From Odontocerum albicorne (lineage: Eukaryota; Arthropoda; Insecta; Trichoptera; Odontoceridae), in NCBI GenBank assembly GCA_949825065.1, contig OX463859.1, positions 13,034,452 to 13,098,451 of the forward strand: 64,000 nucleotides of DNA, read 5' to 3'. This document shows positions 52,886 to 62,324 of this stretch, piece by piece (within the stretch, counting starts at the first letter, position 1; each line of letters begins with the position of its first letter). The notes beneath the pieces were generated by a model. It was not told the DNA's origin and made no database searches. It saw nothing but the letters and a program-made list of their open reading frames with translations. The translations under genes and the position numbers were made by a program.

Positions 52886-52892
52886 TTCAATG

Positions 52893-52985
52893 GACAATTT
52901 TATATAGCGCCGTTTACAGAGTAAACTTTCCTCAAGAGCGCTCTAAATCAGGACCCTAGCCTACTATTATTAAACAAATCAGGTC
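52893..52985 (-). mobile_element. LINE-D 3' UTR snippet, inverted
   Basis: ACAATTTTATATAGCGCCGT, TTACAGAGTAAACTTTCCTC and AAGAGCGCTCTAAATCAGGA match the inverse of 25435-25490. Confidence 0.55.
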
Positions 52986-53604
52986 TGGCAGCTATAACAG
53001 CGCCCGAGTGAATCATGTTTGTTTATTCGCAAAGATAAACATTGCGTACAGGAAGTGAATTTTGTCTAATTTCTATTTGAAATTTTCAGGAAACGAAGCC
53101 TTTGTAATTATAGTGAACTCATTTTTTCATAAATAACATTCCATCCGCAAAAAAAGGCCTTCATCGTATTAAAATGCCTACATAGTTAGAAAAACAAATA
53201 CGAAAAATTATAAAACAATTATGCAATGACACAATCATTTAGCTTAAAATCGATATTTTTATTTCCTGTATTTAACATTCCTCAATTAATTAATTATCAT
53301 CACAAAATATATCATGAGAAAAAAAATTATGCATAAATCAATAAATATTCATATTTATTATTCATTTTGGGTTCGTTTTTGGTTTTACTTTTGTTTTTAT
53401 TCTTATGATTGTGTGCGGTATATTATGGGATGAACAAGTTTGGTCTTTCTGGAGTGATGATGTGTGAAGAGTTTGATTCCGCATGATGTTTCCAGTTGTA
53501 GTTGAGTGTCACTGTTTGTCAGGTTGATGAGGACGTGCAACGGGGTTTTGTTATTGTGTAATCAAAAATCGGAAAGAAGTATCGATTTATTTTTTCATGC
53601 TAAA
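52986..53604. other. No gene seen
   Basis: About 620 bp of AT-rich sequence without a recognisable element. Confidence 0.4.
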
Positions 53605-53775
53605 TATCCTCAGTGAGATACAGGCAAAAGCCTAGTTTACTGGGGATACGACAAATGAAAGGCGACAAACCCAGATCCATTAAAATAATGTATGTCTTAA
53701 TTAAATTACCTGATGTTTTTTCACAAATTATGTATATTTCTTGTCATGTGTAATAATAATTAAATGAATAAAAAA
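53605..53775 (+). mobile_element. LINE-C 3' UTR and tail
   Basis: CCTCAGTGAGATACAGGCAA, GCCTAGTTTACTGGGGATAC, GAAAGGCGACAAACCCAGAT and the ATTTCTTGTCATGTGTAATA tail; partner copy at 5958-6117. Confidence 0.65.
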
Positions 53776-53864
53776 AATATTATCTAAAATTCACTTTGTT
53801 AATTTATACATATGGTTCTCTTCAATAATAAATAATTTAGTTGGACCGTACTGCACTGTATTAA

Positions 53865-54045
53865 TATTTCGTTGCACACCGTACAACTCGACTGATTTAA
53901 TAATGCAATTTCTTTCAACCAACAAGAGAAGGTTTTCAATACAACTTAAGTTTTTTTTTAAAAACCACCTTTGTTATCAACGGGAATCGAATCGACAACC
54001 CCCAAATTGAAGAACCAGTGTCAAGGAAATCGATTATATTGTCTT
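53865..54045 (-). mobile_element. SINE-A copy, inverted
   Basis: On the minus strand the head is decayed (GGTTCTTCAATTTGGGGGTT), B box GTCGATTCGATTCCCGTTG, body AAACTTAAGTTGTATTGAAA, tail CTCTTGTTGGTTGAAAGAAA-TTGC and CAGTCGAGTTGTACGGTGTG. Confidence 0.65.
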
Positions 54046-54139
54046 ATTGGAAAGCGGGGCCAGAATACAACATTGGGGTACAATATTTTCTTTGGACACG
54101 TCAATTGAGTTTTAGGGTTATGAACAACTAATTCGGCAT

Positions 54140-54500
54140 ATAAACTGTCTTGTTGGTAATACTAGCGCACGCCGAGAGGCAACCATAACCTCGTTGACAA
54201 ACTATTTTCCAGACTGGGTCTTTTTATTATTTTTTTGCTACCATTCAGAACCTGGGTTCAAGACATGCATCTTATAAATCAGACCATACACTGGAAAATT
54301 CTGTGACAAACGTTTATTAATGACAACCTCCATGACTTAGTTAATAAGAATTCTGGTACCTTATTTATTTTAAAAGTAGTTCTTCTCTAATTTGAACTTA
54401 TGCCATCTTTAATATATTTTTGGTTGGGAGAGTTTGCAACATAGCGATAAATAGTTGGCCTGGTTGTACTGCGTACAGTGGAATTATTATATTATATAGA
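54140..54500 (+). mobile_element. SINE-A-related pieces
   Basis: 54150-54215 (GGTAATACTAGCGCACGCCG, AGAGGCAACCATAACCTCG, TTTTCCAGACTGGGTC) resembles the unusual body next to the head at 41200-41402. From 54330: GACAACCTCCATGACTTAGT (A box) with the B-box part deleted, then TTTTTGGTTGGGAGAGTTTG, ATAGTTGGCCTGGTTGTACT and GCGTACAGTGGAA as tail. Confidence 0.5.
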
Positions 54501-54796
54501 AAATTATAGAAAATGTCAGTTATAATGTACTTATTAAGGATGAACACGATCTAATGATTCTAGATCAGGTATGAAAAAACTACGGCCCGCAGGTCAATAC
54601 AACCCACGAAGTCGATTATTAGAAGCCCCAGTAAGTGAAAGAAAATATGTCGATTTTTTTAGAAAAATGTAAACACAGCAAAATATATATTTGAAAATGC
54701 TTGTGGTATTTGGTCCAACTTATATATATGGTATTTGGTCCAACTTATAACTTTTTTTAATAATAAAAATCCATCAACTGATACCCATTTGAAAGC

Positions 54797-54922
54797 AATG
54801 TTAAGGATGTCAACAACAGCAATATTAAGGATGTCAACAACAACAATGTTAAGGATGTCAACAACAACAATGTTAAGGATGTCAACAACAGAAATGTTAA
54901 GGATGTCAACAACAACAATGCA
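54797..54922. repeat. 24-bp tandem array, about 5 units
   Basis: Unit AATGTTAAGGATGTCAACAA + CAAC. Because 24 is a multiple of three, it stays open and gives an octapeptide repeat (MLRMSTTT) in a 77-aa frame; no start context or homology suggests a real protein. Confidence 0.85.
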
Positions 54923-54982
54923 GTCTCACAAAGAAGAATTGAATAATGTATATTTATTGTTTCATTGAACTGTAATATTTTT

Positions 54983-55065
54983 TTAATCCTCTGATCTACG
55001 ATTAATTAATCCTCTGATCTACGATTAATTAATCCTCTGATCTACGATTAATCCTCTGATCTATT
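54983..55065. repeat. Short 23-bp tandem repeat, 3-4 units
   Basis: Unit TAATCCTCTGATCTACGATT + AAT; the last unit is shortened. Confidence 0.85.
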
Positions 55066-55084
55066 AAAATATGACCCGCCTAGG

Positions 55085-55325
55085 TAAAATATTGACCATG
55101 CCTGTTCTAAATGGTTTGGGCATGTATAACGAATGAGTGAAAAAAAAAATTTGGTACACAGACACGTGTAGTATAAATTTGAGTAGGATGAGTGTCCAAA
55201 GTAAGTATGTTTGAACCAGAAATGATGATGTGCAGAAGACTAAAAACTTGTGTTGATATTGGGAAATCTGGTGATGTCTTTACAGCCTACCCCAACAAGG
55301 AAACGCTGTTGATATATGTGTTTAT
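55085..55325 (+). mobile_element. RTE-A LINE 3' fragment
   Basis: LFxMVWACITNE (about 55105-55135, tryptophan intact at AAATGGTTTGGG), KVCLNQK at the recurrent stop site (TGT), MMMCRRLKTCVDIGKSGDVF and AYPNKETLLIYV at the end. Confidence 0.6.
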
Positions 55326-55394
55326 AGAAACAGGAAAACGAGCTACCAACTAGCAAGGGCAACATTGATTTATCTACATTCCTTGCTTTGTAAA

Positions 55395-56135
55395 ACCAGC
55401 CTAAAATAAAATATTCTCGTTTAAGGTTTCAAAATACAAAACTCAACAACCTGTAGTCATTTATATTAAACCCGGAAATGTTTACTTAAACAACTTTGCA
55501 TATCGTTTCAAGTAATCAAAACTATGTACTTCAACAAGTAATATGAGAGTTGGTAAAACCTATCATTTATTTATGTTTATCGAGAAAACCTTGCGATCCT
55601 TATTATGCGATATTCAATACGTTGTATCAATGTTATCTGCAAACTTATTAATTTGCATGAGCTGTGCTGCATTCTCATCTCTATCTAACCGAATCGAACC
55701 ACCCTAAAATTTTATCAGTTTAAGTTTCAATGCATTATTTTTGACCAGTTCGTCGTATGCATTTTTTTAAACCCGTAAACCTGCAAATTAACATGCTTAG
55801 CGTACCATTTCAAGTTCATCAAGATTACTCACTCATAGACAAGATAACACGTTAAAAGTTTCAATTTAGAGATATAAGATAACACTTTATGTTAGTTTAA
55901 ATTTCAAAATACAAAGTTTCTTTACGTTTTAAGACATCAGTTTATTTTTCAACCTATTGAGAAGCAAGATCGTACTTTGTGGAAGTTTAAGTTTAAAAAG
56001 TCATATTTTACGAGTTCCATTGTATTTTATTGAACGAAACTTATACGGTCACGTGCTTAGCGTTCAAGTTCATTAAAATTACTCTCTGGGAGGCAAGATA
56101 ACACTTGGAAGATTTCTTTAATATAACTAGATGAT
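55395..56135. repeat. Long diverged tandem duplication
   Basis: Three or so units of roughly 150-230 bp share, with many substitutions, TTTCAAAATACAAA, AAACCCGTAAACCTGCA, GTGCTTAGCGT... CAAGTTCATCAAGATTACTC and GGCAAGATAACAC. Two clear anchors are at 55795-55855 and 56050-56112. No coding frame. Confidence 0.5.
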
Positions 56136-56204
56136 ATTGTAATTGATATAATTTTTAAGATTCATCCACCTATCCACTGAATACTAACTGTAATGCATTT
56201 TTTA

Positions 56205-56412
56205 AACACTTTCATTGTACACAGTACAATCTGGCGAGTTTATTATGGAAATCTCTTCCAACCAATTAGAAAAATGTCATAGAGGTCAGAGGTAAAAACT
56301 AGACTGGAATGCTTTTTATTTTTTTATAAGTACCAGCGAAAATTGAACCCGTAACCGCTGAGCTAGAAAACATACGAGTACGTCTTATCAACTAGACTAG
56401 GAAGGTCATCTA
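56205..56412 (-). mobile_element. SINE-A copy, inverted, near full length
   Basis: On the minus strand: GATGACCTTCCTAGTCTAGT (A box), GCGGTTACGGGTTCAATTTT (B box), body CATTCCAGTCTAGTTTTTAC, tail TTCTAATTGGTTGGAAGAGA, AATAAACTCGCCAGATTGTA and CTGTGTACAATG. A TACGAGTA (56373-56380) interrupts the ACAAGCGTC region of the head as a 6-bp insertion. Confidence 0.8.
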
Positions 56413-56742
56413 TCGACGTGATGTGATACTCGTACTTTGGTGTGTGAATCACGTTGTAATCTAGTGACTTTTCTATGGGTTACTTACGATTTTTAATGTG
56501 TCAAACGCGTAAGCTTCTAACTACGGTAGATAAGATTAAAATACCTTAATGTCTAGTTATAAAGTATACGAGCAAGACTTTAGCGCAATACTCGTATATA
56601 ATTAAGACCCAAAAGTTTCCGGCCGTAACAAGTTAGAAAGTATATAAAAAAGCCATCAGAAATTAAACGTCGTTTAGATGTTGACGTTGTTTAATTTTTC
56701 TATCTTTTTAGAGAAATTTAGTAACCGCGCGATATTAAACGT
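56413..56742. other. No gene seen
   Basis: About 330 bp, with TACTCGTA words at about 56435 and 56588. Confidence 0.4.
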
Positions 56743-57108
56743 TTAACATTTTAGAATATAGCGAAACAATACGTCTTTATCGACTCTAGTTGACATACAA
56801 CTACATACAACCATGCGTGGGCGTATTTGGTGTGACATCTGTCCATACACGCTCTTACTTTTCCAGGTAGAAACTTTTGATAGATTTATTCTGTTACATA
56901 AAGAACAAGGACCTTCAGTACATGCAACTCGCCTGAATTTTCGTTCTCCATTGGGTCCCTGAAAACTAGTAACCGTTCTAAACCATTTCGTCCAGTCTGC
57001 TCTAAGTTGTGAAAAGTATTTATGTTTTTGAGCAAAATTAAGTAAGTCAAAGAAGTATAGGTTTATACTACCTGTAAAACATGTAGTACGAGGAAGGATA
57101 GTTTGTCT
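56743..57108 (-). CDS. Unrecognised open frame; candidate host exon
   Basis: A minus-strand frame is open for 121 codons between a TGA (57109-57111) and a TAA (56743-56745), without an ATG near its start. Within it lies a plausible exon: a pyrimidine-containing acceptor ending TTTTACAG just before 57071 and a strong donor GTAAGAG at 56858, giving 213 bp. Residues read SINLYFFDLLNFAQKHKYFS, QLRADWTKWFRTVTSFQGPN, GERKFRRVACTEGPCSLCNR and INLSKVSTWK, then, if not spliced, KSKSVYGQMSHQIRPRMVVC and SCMS. Four or five cysteines (CTEGPCSLC, CSC) suggest a small disulfide-bonded or zinc-binding fold. I recognise no family and cannot exclude an unknown transposon. Local composition is less AT-rich than the flanks. 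Confidence 0.35.
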   Translation of the reverse strand, partial: RQTILPRTTCFTGSINLYFFDLLNFAQKHKYFSQLRADWTKWFRTVTSFQGPNGERKFRRVACTEGPCSLCNRINLSKVSTWKSKSVYGQMSHQIRPRMVVCSCMSTRVDKDVLFRYILKC

Positions 57109-57111
57109 TCA

Positions 57112-57689
57112 ATACTACGTCCTGTTTACTTATCATGTAGGTAAACCTACTGTACAGGATACACAGGTTTTTTTCACTTGATATTGGCACTACAACTTCC
57201 GTGTCCAGTTATCCAGTTTCACTATAGTATTTGATCTTAAAGTTCAAAGTTCTTAAAGAGTTTTTTGAACCCTATAGAGACGAGAAAAATGGTTATTATT
57301 TTATATTTACCAAATATTTTCCTTACAGGTTGCAGCTTCTAAATTTAAGTTACATTTTTCGTAATTATAATTAGTTTCCACGGCCGTGTCTTTTACACAG
57401 TGTATAACAACAATATATGAACAAATTAAAATAAAACGTTTATCTTAAGAAAAAACGAGGATTAGGATTGGAACTGTGGTAGAATTAATGAAGAGGAATA
57501 TTTTAATATTAAAAAATGGCTTTTTAAGTTTATTTCTTAAATATCGATAAGGATGTAGCATATGTTATTAAGCCAGTTATATAGTTCCAAAGTCAAGCCA
57601 AGTGAACCACAAAAGATAATGTGTAGAATGATGTGTTATACTCGTACGTTACATAAACGATTCTTCTGTCAACAGATCGTAAGGACTGT
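57112..57689. other. No gene seen
   Basis: About 580 bp, AT-rich. One TACTCGTA at about 57639. Confidence 0.4.
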
Positions 57690-57785
57690 CCACGCTCAGA
57701 AAAATGATTTTACCATATGGCAATAAGCCCACCAGGTTGTACTGTATACAACGAAAGTGTAATACAATTTAATACAAAAAATTGA
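57690..57785 (+). mobile_element. SINE-A tail
   Basis: TTTTACCATATGGCAATAAG, CCCACCAGGTTGTACTGTAT and ACAACGAAAGTGTAATACAA: a very well preserved 3' tail without a head. Confidence 0.7.
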
Positions 57786-57944
57786 ATTTTTCAAGCAGTT
57801 ACTAAGGCTAGCTGGAATTGTTCAACACTCCAAAGAGGGTAAACAGAACATGGGGATTTCTTCAACATTTTGTTTTAAGCCATTTGAGTCTACCACGATA
57901 TTATATCACGACAAGAACTTGTTTCCGCTCGTTTGTTGTGTTTA

Positions 57945-58150
57945 CACTTTCGTTGTATACAGTAGAACCTGGTGGGCGTATTGCCATGTGACTATCTCTT
58001 CCAACAAACCACAAACATTTTTAAAGAGGCTTTGAGTGAAAATGAGGCTGAAATCCTTTTTTTTCAATCGGGATTCCAGCGAGATTTGAATCCGCAACCT
58101 ACGGGCTGGGAGACAGGCGTCTTTTCAACTAGGCCACGGAGGTTGTCGTT
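57945..58150 (-). mobile_element. SINE-A copy, inverted, full length
   Basis: On the minus strand: CAACCTCCGTGGCCTAGTTG (A box), AAAGACGCCTGTCTCCCAGC, CCGTAGGTTGCGGATTCAAA (B box), body, tail TTGTGGTTTGTTGGAAGAGA, CAATACGCCCACCAGGTTCT, ACTGTATACAACGAAAG. Probably the closest copy to the family consensus. It lies about 160 bp from the previous tail, in inverted orientation. Confidence 0.85.
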
Positions 58151-58904
58151 CTTTCATTTAGACCCGGAAACCTCCGCGTTAACAACCTTTACATATCGAT
58201 AATTTCTTATATTTTATATTATATCGAGATGACTCAGAAACTTGACGTAAGACCAAAGTGGGTGAAGCATGTTGATTTTTCCAGTCACATCTCGCTTTTC
58301 TTGAAACTTCTCTGTTTACCCGATAATATAACATAAACTTTGCATCATGTTGATTCTAGAGTTGGCCAAGAAATTTCCGCGTGAACTACGCAACCGGACT
58401 TGAGTCACCAATCGCCGGCCGTGATCCGAGTTGGATTTTTTCAACTTGTCCTCCAAATTTTTTCAACTTTCCCACTTCGTCATCATTATCTTCAGATGCT
58501 GTTCATCCACTGCAAGATGAAATCTTTCGCGGGACTTCCCCATTATCTTGTTTTTCTCACCGTTATTTGCTAGCATACGGCTTAGCACTCCAATATTTCG
58601 TAAATCTAATGAGTTTAAGGACGTCTTCTGCTGTAGTGAGAATACTATTATATGACATTGCTTGTCCACCGTTGATATTTTACCTTTACGATATGAAAGG
58701 TTCATTGTCATTTCAATCCCTTAATATGCATATCAGTATAATTAGTAAAACATATAGTCGAAGTGAGACAAAAATCAATGAAAAGGAAAACGTTACGAAT
58801 TTTCCTCAAAAGGCCTTAAAAGAAACAAATGAATCAGAAGAAAGACCAGTCACTAACCGACCAAAGTCAACAACTTTGACAAATATGTCAATATCAAATA
58901 TATA
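58151..58904 (+). other. Unassigned stretch with a 174-aa open frame
   Basis: A plus-strand frame from about 58381 to 58905 is the longest one not attributable to a known element; its last residues run to the edge of a SINE-A copy. The first part (about residues 20-110) is serine/proline-rich and then hydrophobic; the last part is lysine/glutamate/threonine-rich (ETKINEKENVTNFPQKALKE). An overlapping 82-aa minus-strand frame exists. No domain or splice pattern supports a function; chance is possible at this length and composition. Confidence 0.2.
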
Positions 58905-59118
58905 ACCAGACTTAAGTGGCTTAGTTGACGCTCTTTGTATTCTAGCCCGATGGTTGCGGGTTCGGTTCCCGTTGGAACACAGATTGATAAAAGGTTCTAG
59001 AGCGGTTATCACTTTAGGGCTCTTTAATATATTTCTGGCTGATTGGAAGATATTGTCACATAGTAATAAGCCCACCAGGTCGTACCGTATACAACTAAGT
59101 GTAATATAATACAAATGG
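58905..59118 (+). mobile_element. SINE-A copy, near full length
   Basis: Head AGTGGCTTAGTTGACG, B box TGCGGGTTCGGTTCCCGTTG, body GGTTCTAGAGCGGTTATCAC, tail CTGGCTGATTGGAAGATATT, AATAAGCCCACCAGGTCGTA and CAACTAAGTGTAATATAATA. Confidence 0.8.
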
Positions 59119-59119
59119 G

Positions 59120-59335
59120 AGTGGAGGGAACATGCGATGAAGCTATTCCACAACAGTATAAAGACTGGAAGTGATTCCGAAGTCGTGAAAAAACAAAACG
59201 TTGAACACTGTGGTGTTGGCAGGAGGAAGGAAGATGACTTGTAGAACGACGTATAGGGCGAGATGGGATTCGTGGATTAGACTAGTCCTTCAATGGACCA
59301 AGAGATGCTGTAAAAATGATGATGATAAAGATGTT
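59120..59335 (+). mobile_element. Possible RTE-like LINE C-terminal remnant
   Basis: Interrupted frames give RARWDSWIRLVLQWTKRCCK followed by a short (ATG)n run AAATGATGATGATAAAGATG, the sort of end seen in some RTE-like elements. The evidence is weak. Confidence 0.3.
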
Positions 59336-59654
59336 TGTAGTTAGCTTAGGGTTTATACGTCCTTATTTTGTAAGCAAATTCTGGTTTAGTGGTAGAAATG
59401 TAAAAAAAAGTTAATTTGTACACATACGTGTATATTAAGTGCGTGAAATTGGTTTCATTTTCTAGACTGGTTTTTCTTTCATACTTGTTTCTTAATGTAT
59501 TCGTTTAGACGCCATAATTCATAGATTTCCTTGAGATGTTTGCTACGATGCATGAATTTAATGCCTTGTGAAATGTTCGACTTTGTTTTTCCTTCGATAT
59601 TTTATTAGTATCCAATTAATGTACAGTTATTATCCGTAACTATTTGTTCATAAC
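59336..59654. other. No gene seen
   Basis: About 320 bp without a recognisable element. Confidence 0.4.
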
Positions 59655-59810
59655 ATGGTATACAGGTACTCTTTAACAGAATATGGTATACAGACCCAGT
59701 AATCAATTCGTATGGTACTCTATAACATAACATGGTATACAAACCCAGTAATCAATTCGTATGGTACTCTTTAACATAACATGGTATACAGACCCTGTAA
59801 TCAATTCTTC
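59655..59810. repeat. 49-bp tandem repeat, about 3 units
   Basis: Unit TATGGTACTCTATAACATAA + CATGGTATACAAACCCAGTA + ATCAATTCG; the units differ at a few positions. Confidence 0.85.
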
Positions 59811-60194
59811 GGGTTTGAAACCAAAAGTGTAAGCGTGAAACTCGCAGTTCGTCATCGAACTTGTTGGTTACACTACCGAACGCACTACCAAACACATTGA
59901 CGAATCAACGTTTCTTTAATATAAATGGGGAACAAATTAAATATACATATATACATTTAATTTCTAATTTAAACTTTTAAATTTTTCTTTTGTAGAGTGA
60001 TTATATTCCGCATGCTTACAGCTTTTATCGAATACTTTTCTAAGTCGTTCCACAACTCCTTTGTTGAAACTCATTTCCGTCTTCCGGGCTCTATAAAATG
60101 TATTCGTAAAAATATAAAGAAGAAAACAATATTGAAGTCACCTGAATTTAATTTAATAAACCAATAATTGTTATAAATAACTTGCGAAATAATA
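59811..60194. other. No gene seen
   Basis: About 380 bp, AT-rich, leading into the CpG-richer block. Confidence 0.4.
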
Positions 60195-60540
60195 CTCCAA
60201 CAATCCAATCGGCGACAGCGACTTCAACCTCCGGGTTTTGCCGCCAATCTCGACCGGCCGACTCTCGGATTTGCGAAACTGCATCGGTCGACCATGACCG
60301 ACATATAATACCTTCCACTACTTGATCGTATCTACCACAACTCGGCTGTTATAGAAGATCTTTTAAAAACGAAGAACTCGCGCCGCACGCTAGACGCACC
60401 GATGCGTGCTCGTTCTTATACCATATACCGGTATTTTATATCGATAGTGAAACTATAACATAATGTTCGTTTGAATAAGTGTGAAAGTGAACGATAAAAG
60501 TGAGTGTTGTAACGAACAAAAGTGAATCTTACCCATATAT
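60195..60540 (+). promoter_or_regulatory. CpG-richer block followed by a TSS/leader-like segment, tentative
   Basis: About 230 bp (60200-60425) stand out by G+C and CpG (CGGGTTTTGCCGCCAATCTC; CGACCGGCCGACTCTCGG; AACTCGCGCCGCACGCTAGA; CGCACCGATGCGTGCTCG). Next come ATACCGGTATTTTATATCGA and a purine-rich leader AGTGTGAAAGTGAACGATAA with AAAAGTGAGTG, a fair 5' splice-donor match. This order suits an insect promoter with a non-coding first exon, or the LTR/leader of a retroelement. I found no second LTR or downstream coding frame in the window, so either reading is open. Confidence 0.3.
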
Positions 60541-60619
60541 CGTAATCGGATTTTATCGTAAGAAGTTTAATGATTCAATAATGCAACAAGGAATCATCCT
60601 TTTATTGAATTTTAAAGTG

Positions 60620-60985
60620 TTTTAAATACATACGTACCGTTACACTGTTTTCTTGCCGAGCTAGGCAAAGAGGAGAAAGTGTCAGACTTTCCTATCGCGA
60701 CACTCGTATTCTACCTCTTCTACATCCATACAATTTCTCTGACTTTTTACAATATTTTTTTCATTTATTTTGTACAATCACACTTAGTCTCCCTTGACCA
60801 TGTCTTTCTCTCACATTTGAGCTGTACATTTGTCTTGTTGGTATTTCTTTATTCATTCGTTCCATTCGTCCAAACCATTTTAGAATTCTCTTCTTTATCT
60901 TATTTTATACATCAACTTTAAGTTTATATTTATTTATTTCTAATAACTTCATTCCGTATTTTATTATATTATTAAATATGCAAAA
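60620..60985 (-). mobile_element. RTE-A LINE fragment
   Basis: On the minus strand: ENSKMVWTNGTNE (about 60850-60890, tryptophan intact), V-TGA (60778-60780)-LYKINE in frame, CRDRKSDTFSSLPSSARK and the end before ACGGTACG. Truncated upstream at 60985. Confidence 0.65.
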
Positions 60986-61079
60986 GTTACCTTAACACAA
61001 GACATCATTATTTTACAAAGATTAATATTTTTTACTTTATTTTTAATAAATAATCGCTTTTTCACTAAATCTACCATAA

Positions 61080-61185
61080 ATTAAAACAACTTGACGTATC
61101 CAAGATAACAGGTTTGTTGGTAGAAGAAATTGCTATACAGTAATAAGGCCGCCAGATGTACCACGTATAACCATGTATGAAAAAG
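61080..61185 (+). mobile_element. SINE-A tail
   Basis: CAGGTTTGTTGGTAGAAGAA, ATTGCTATACAGTAATAAGG and CCGCCAGATGTACCACGTAT. The head is not visible. Confidence 0.6.
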
Positions 61186-61287
61186 AAAAAAAAATTAAGT
61201 GATTCGATAATGAAACGAATAATTTGTATATTTAATTTGAATTGACGGACGAATCGTTTAAAGTTCAATTCTTTTCACGTAAAAAAA

Positions 61288-61355
61288 GTCGTCGGCCGTG
61301 GTCTGACGGTTAACATTGACGCTAAGCAAGCGGGCGCCCCTGGTTCGAGTCTTTG
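61288..61355 (+). repeat. tRNA-like sequence upstream of SINE-B
   Basis: GTCGGCCGTGGTCTGACGGT (A box TGGTCTGACGG) and CCCCTGGTTCGAGTCTTTG (B box GGTTCGAGTCT) have the spacing of a tRNA gene, but the acceptor ends do not pair. Probably a tRNA-derived SINE head or tRNA pseudogene. It sits about 30 bp before the SINE-B B-box region and is absent from the other SINE-B copies. Confidence 0.5.
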
Positions 61356-61369
61356 TGTAGTGATTTCCG

Positions 61370-61708
61370 AACTAGTTTTACTCCTGTGGAAGGTCGCCGG
61401 TTTGAACACCGCGTTGTGTTACTCTTCGTCATTTTCTCCGGCTAGTATTCGGGGGTATAAGGATTGGGTCATATATATTCTTTCAAAAAAATGAAAATTC
61501 ATGCCGGTGTGCTCCAATCGTTTCACTTGAGTGATTCGTCGGGTCCAGAACAGCAGTGTGGCCAGTGAGTTTGCTGGTGTGCAACGGTTCATTTACTTTA
61601 AGAAGATAAAAAGAAAGAAATAAACAAATCTCCACGGCACAGTTTCGCTTAACTGAATTGATCTTGAAATTTATAATGGATTCTCGGCTACGAGGCTGAA
61701 TAAAGAAG
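61370..61708 (+). mobile_element. SINE-B copy
   Basis: The A-box part is replaced, but GGAAGGTCGCCGGTTTGAAC (B-box), ACCGCGTTGTGTTACTCTTC, TAGTATTCGGGGGTATAAGG, CATGCCGGTGTGCTCCAATC, GTTTGCTGGTGTGCAACGGT, CACGGCACAGTTTCGC and TTCTCGGCTACGAGGCTGAA follow in family order. Confidence 0.75.
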
Positions 61709-61734
61709 ACGAGTTTTAGTCTCAAATTTTATCT

Positions 61735-61930
61735 TCTTCTTCCTCTTGGTTTAGGTCGTATGACCTGTTTGTGACGGTGAGCTATCCTGGGATGTCCGTG
61801 GCTTCTTCCACCGTGCTATGAGCTACAAAAGTTTTTTACCCTAGGCAGGCAGCTAACCTTACCTTGGAACCCTCCTTCTTTATCCAGGCTTGGGACTGGT
61901 ATCGCTGTTCGAATTTTATAACAGCTGAAT
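61735..61930 (-). mobile_element. Probable RTE-type LINE UTR fragment, inverted
   Basis: On the minus strand: GCGATACCAGTCCCAAGCCT, GGATAAAGAAGGAGGGTTCC and, at the left end, GGTCATACGACCTAAACCAA then GAGGAAGAAGAAGATAAAAT. The CCAAGCCTGGATAAA...GGAGGGTT word is one I associate with RTE-like LINEs of invertebrates; a database search is needed to confirm. Confidence 0.4.
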
Positions 61931-62324
61931 TTATGTTTTCCTATTGTATACTACGTGTATAATATACTTAAATTTTTATATTTTTAAGCAGCAAAAAAGC
62001 TTAAAAATATATCTACTTCAAGAAAGCCTGCAGCATTTTAGACACACCAATCGTTGTGGAACTTAGATCTTCTTAAATTGGAATTTCGGATTTGATTTGT
62101 CAAAATTGTCTGCTTGCTGAAGTGAAACCGTTTACATTCAATAAATGGCATATCCATAATGGCTGACAATTATACTTGATCACGAGCCTTATCTATTAGA
62201 AAAAAATACTTGTCATAAAACTTCACTGTTCGTATTCTTCTAAACGTATAAGGGAACTATAAAAGTGATTACGGTTTATCATCAATTCATTTTGCCGAGG
62301 AAGGAGCACTAGTTAAATAATTTA
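61931..62324. other. No gene seen
   Basis: About 390 bp, AT-rich; no element recognised. Confidence 0.4.

Noticed and set aside
54735..54968. 77-aa protein with an octapeptide repeat
   Set aside because: It results from a 24-bp tandem repeat; no start context, homology or conserved flank supports it.
56819..56965. Plus-strand 49-aa frame with CDIC motif
   Set aside because: It overlaps the longer, better bounded minus-strand open frame; at 49 aa it could easily be chance.
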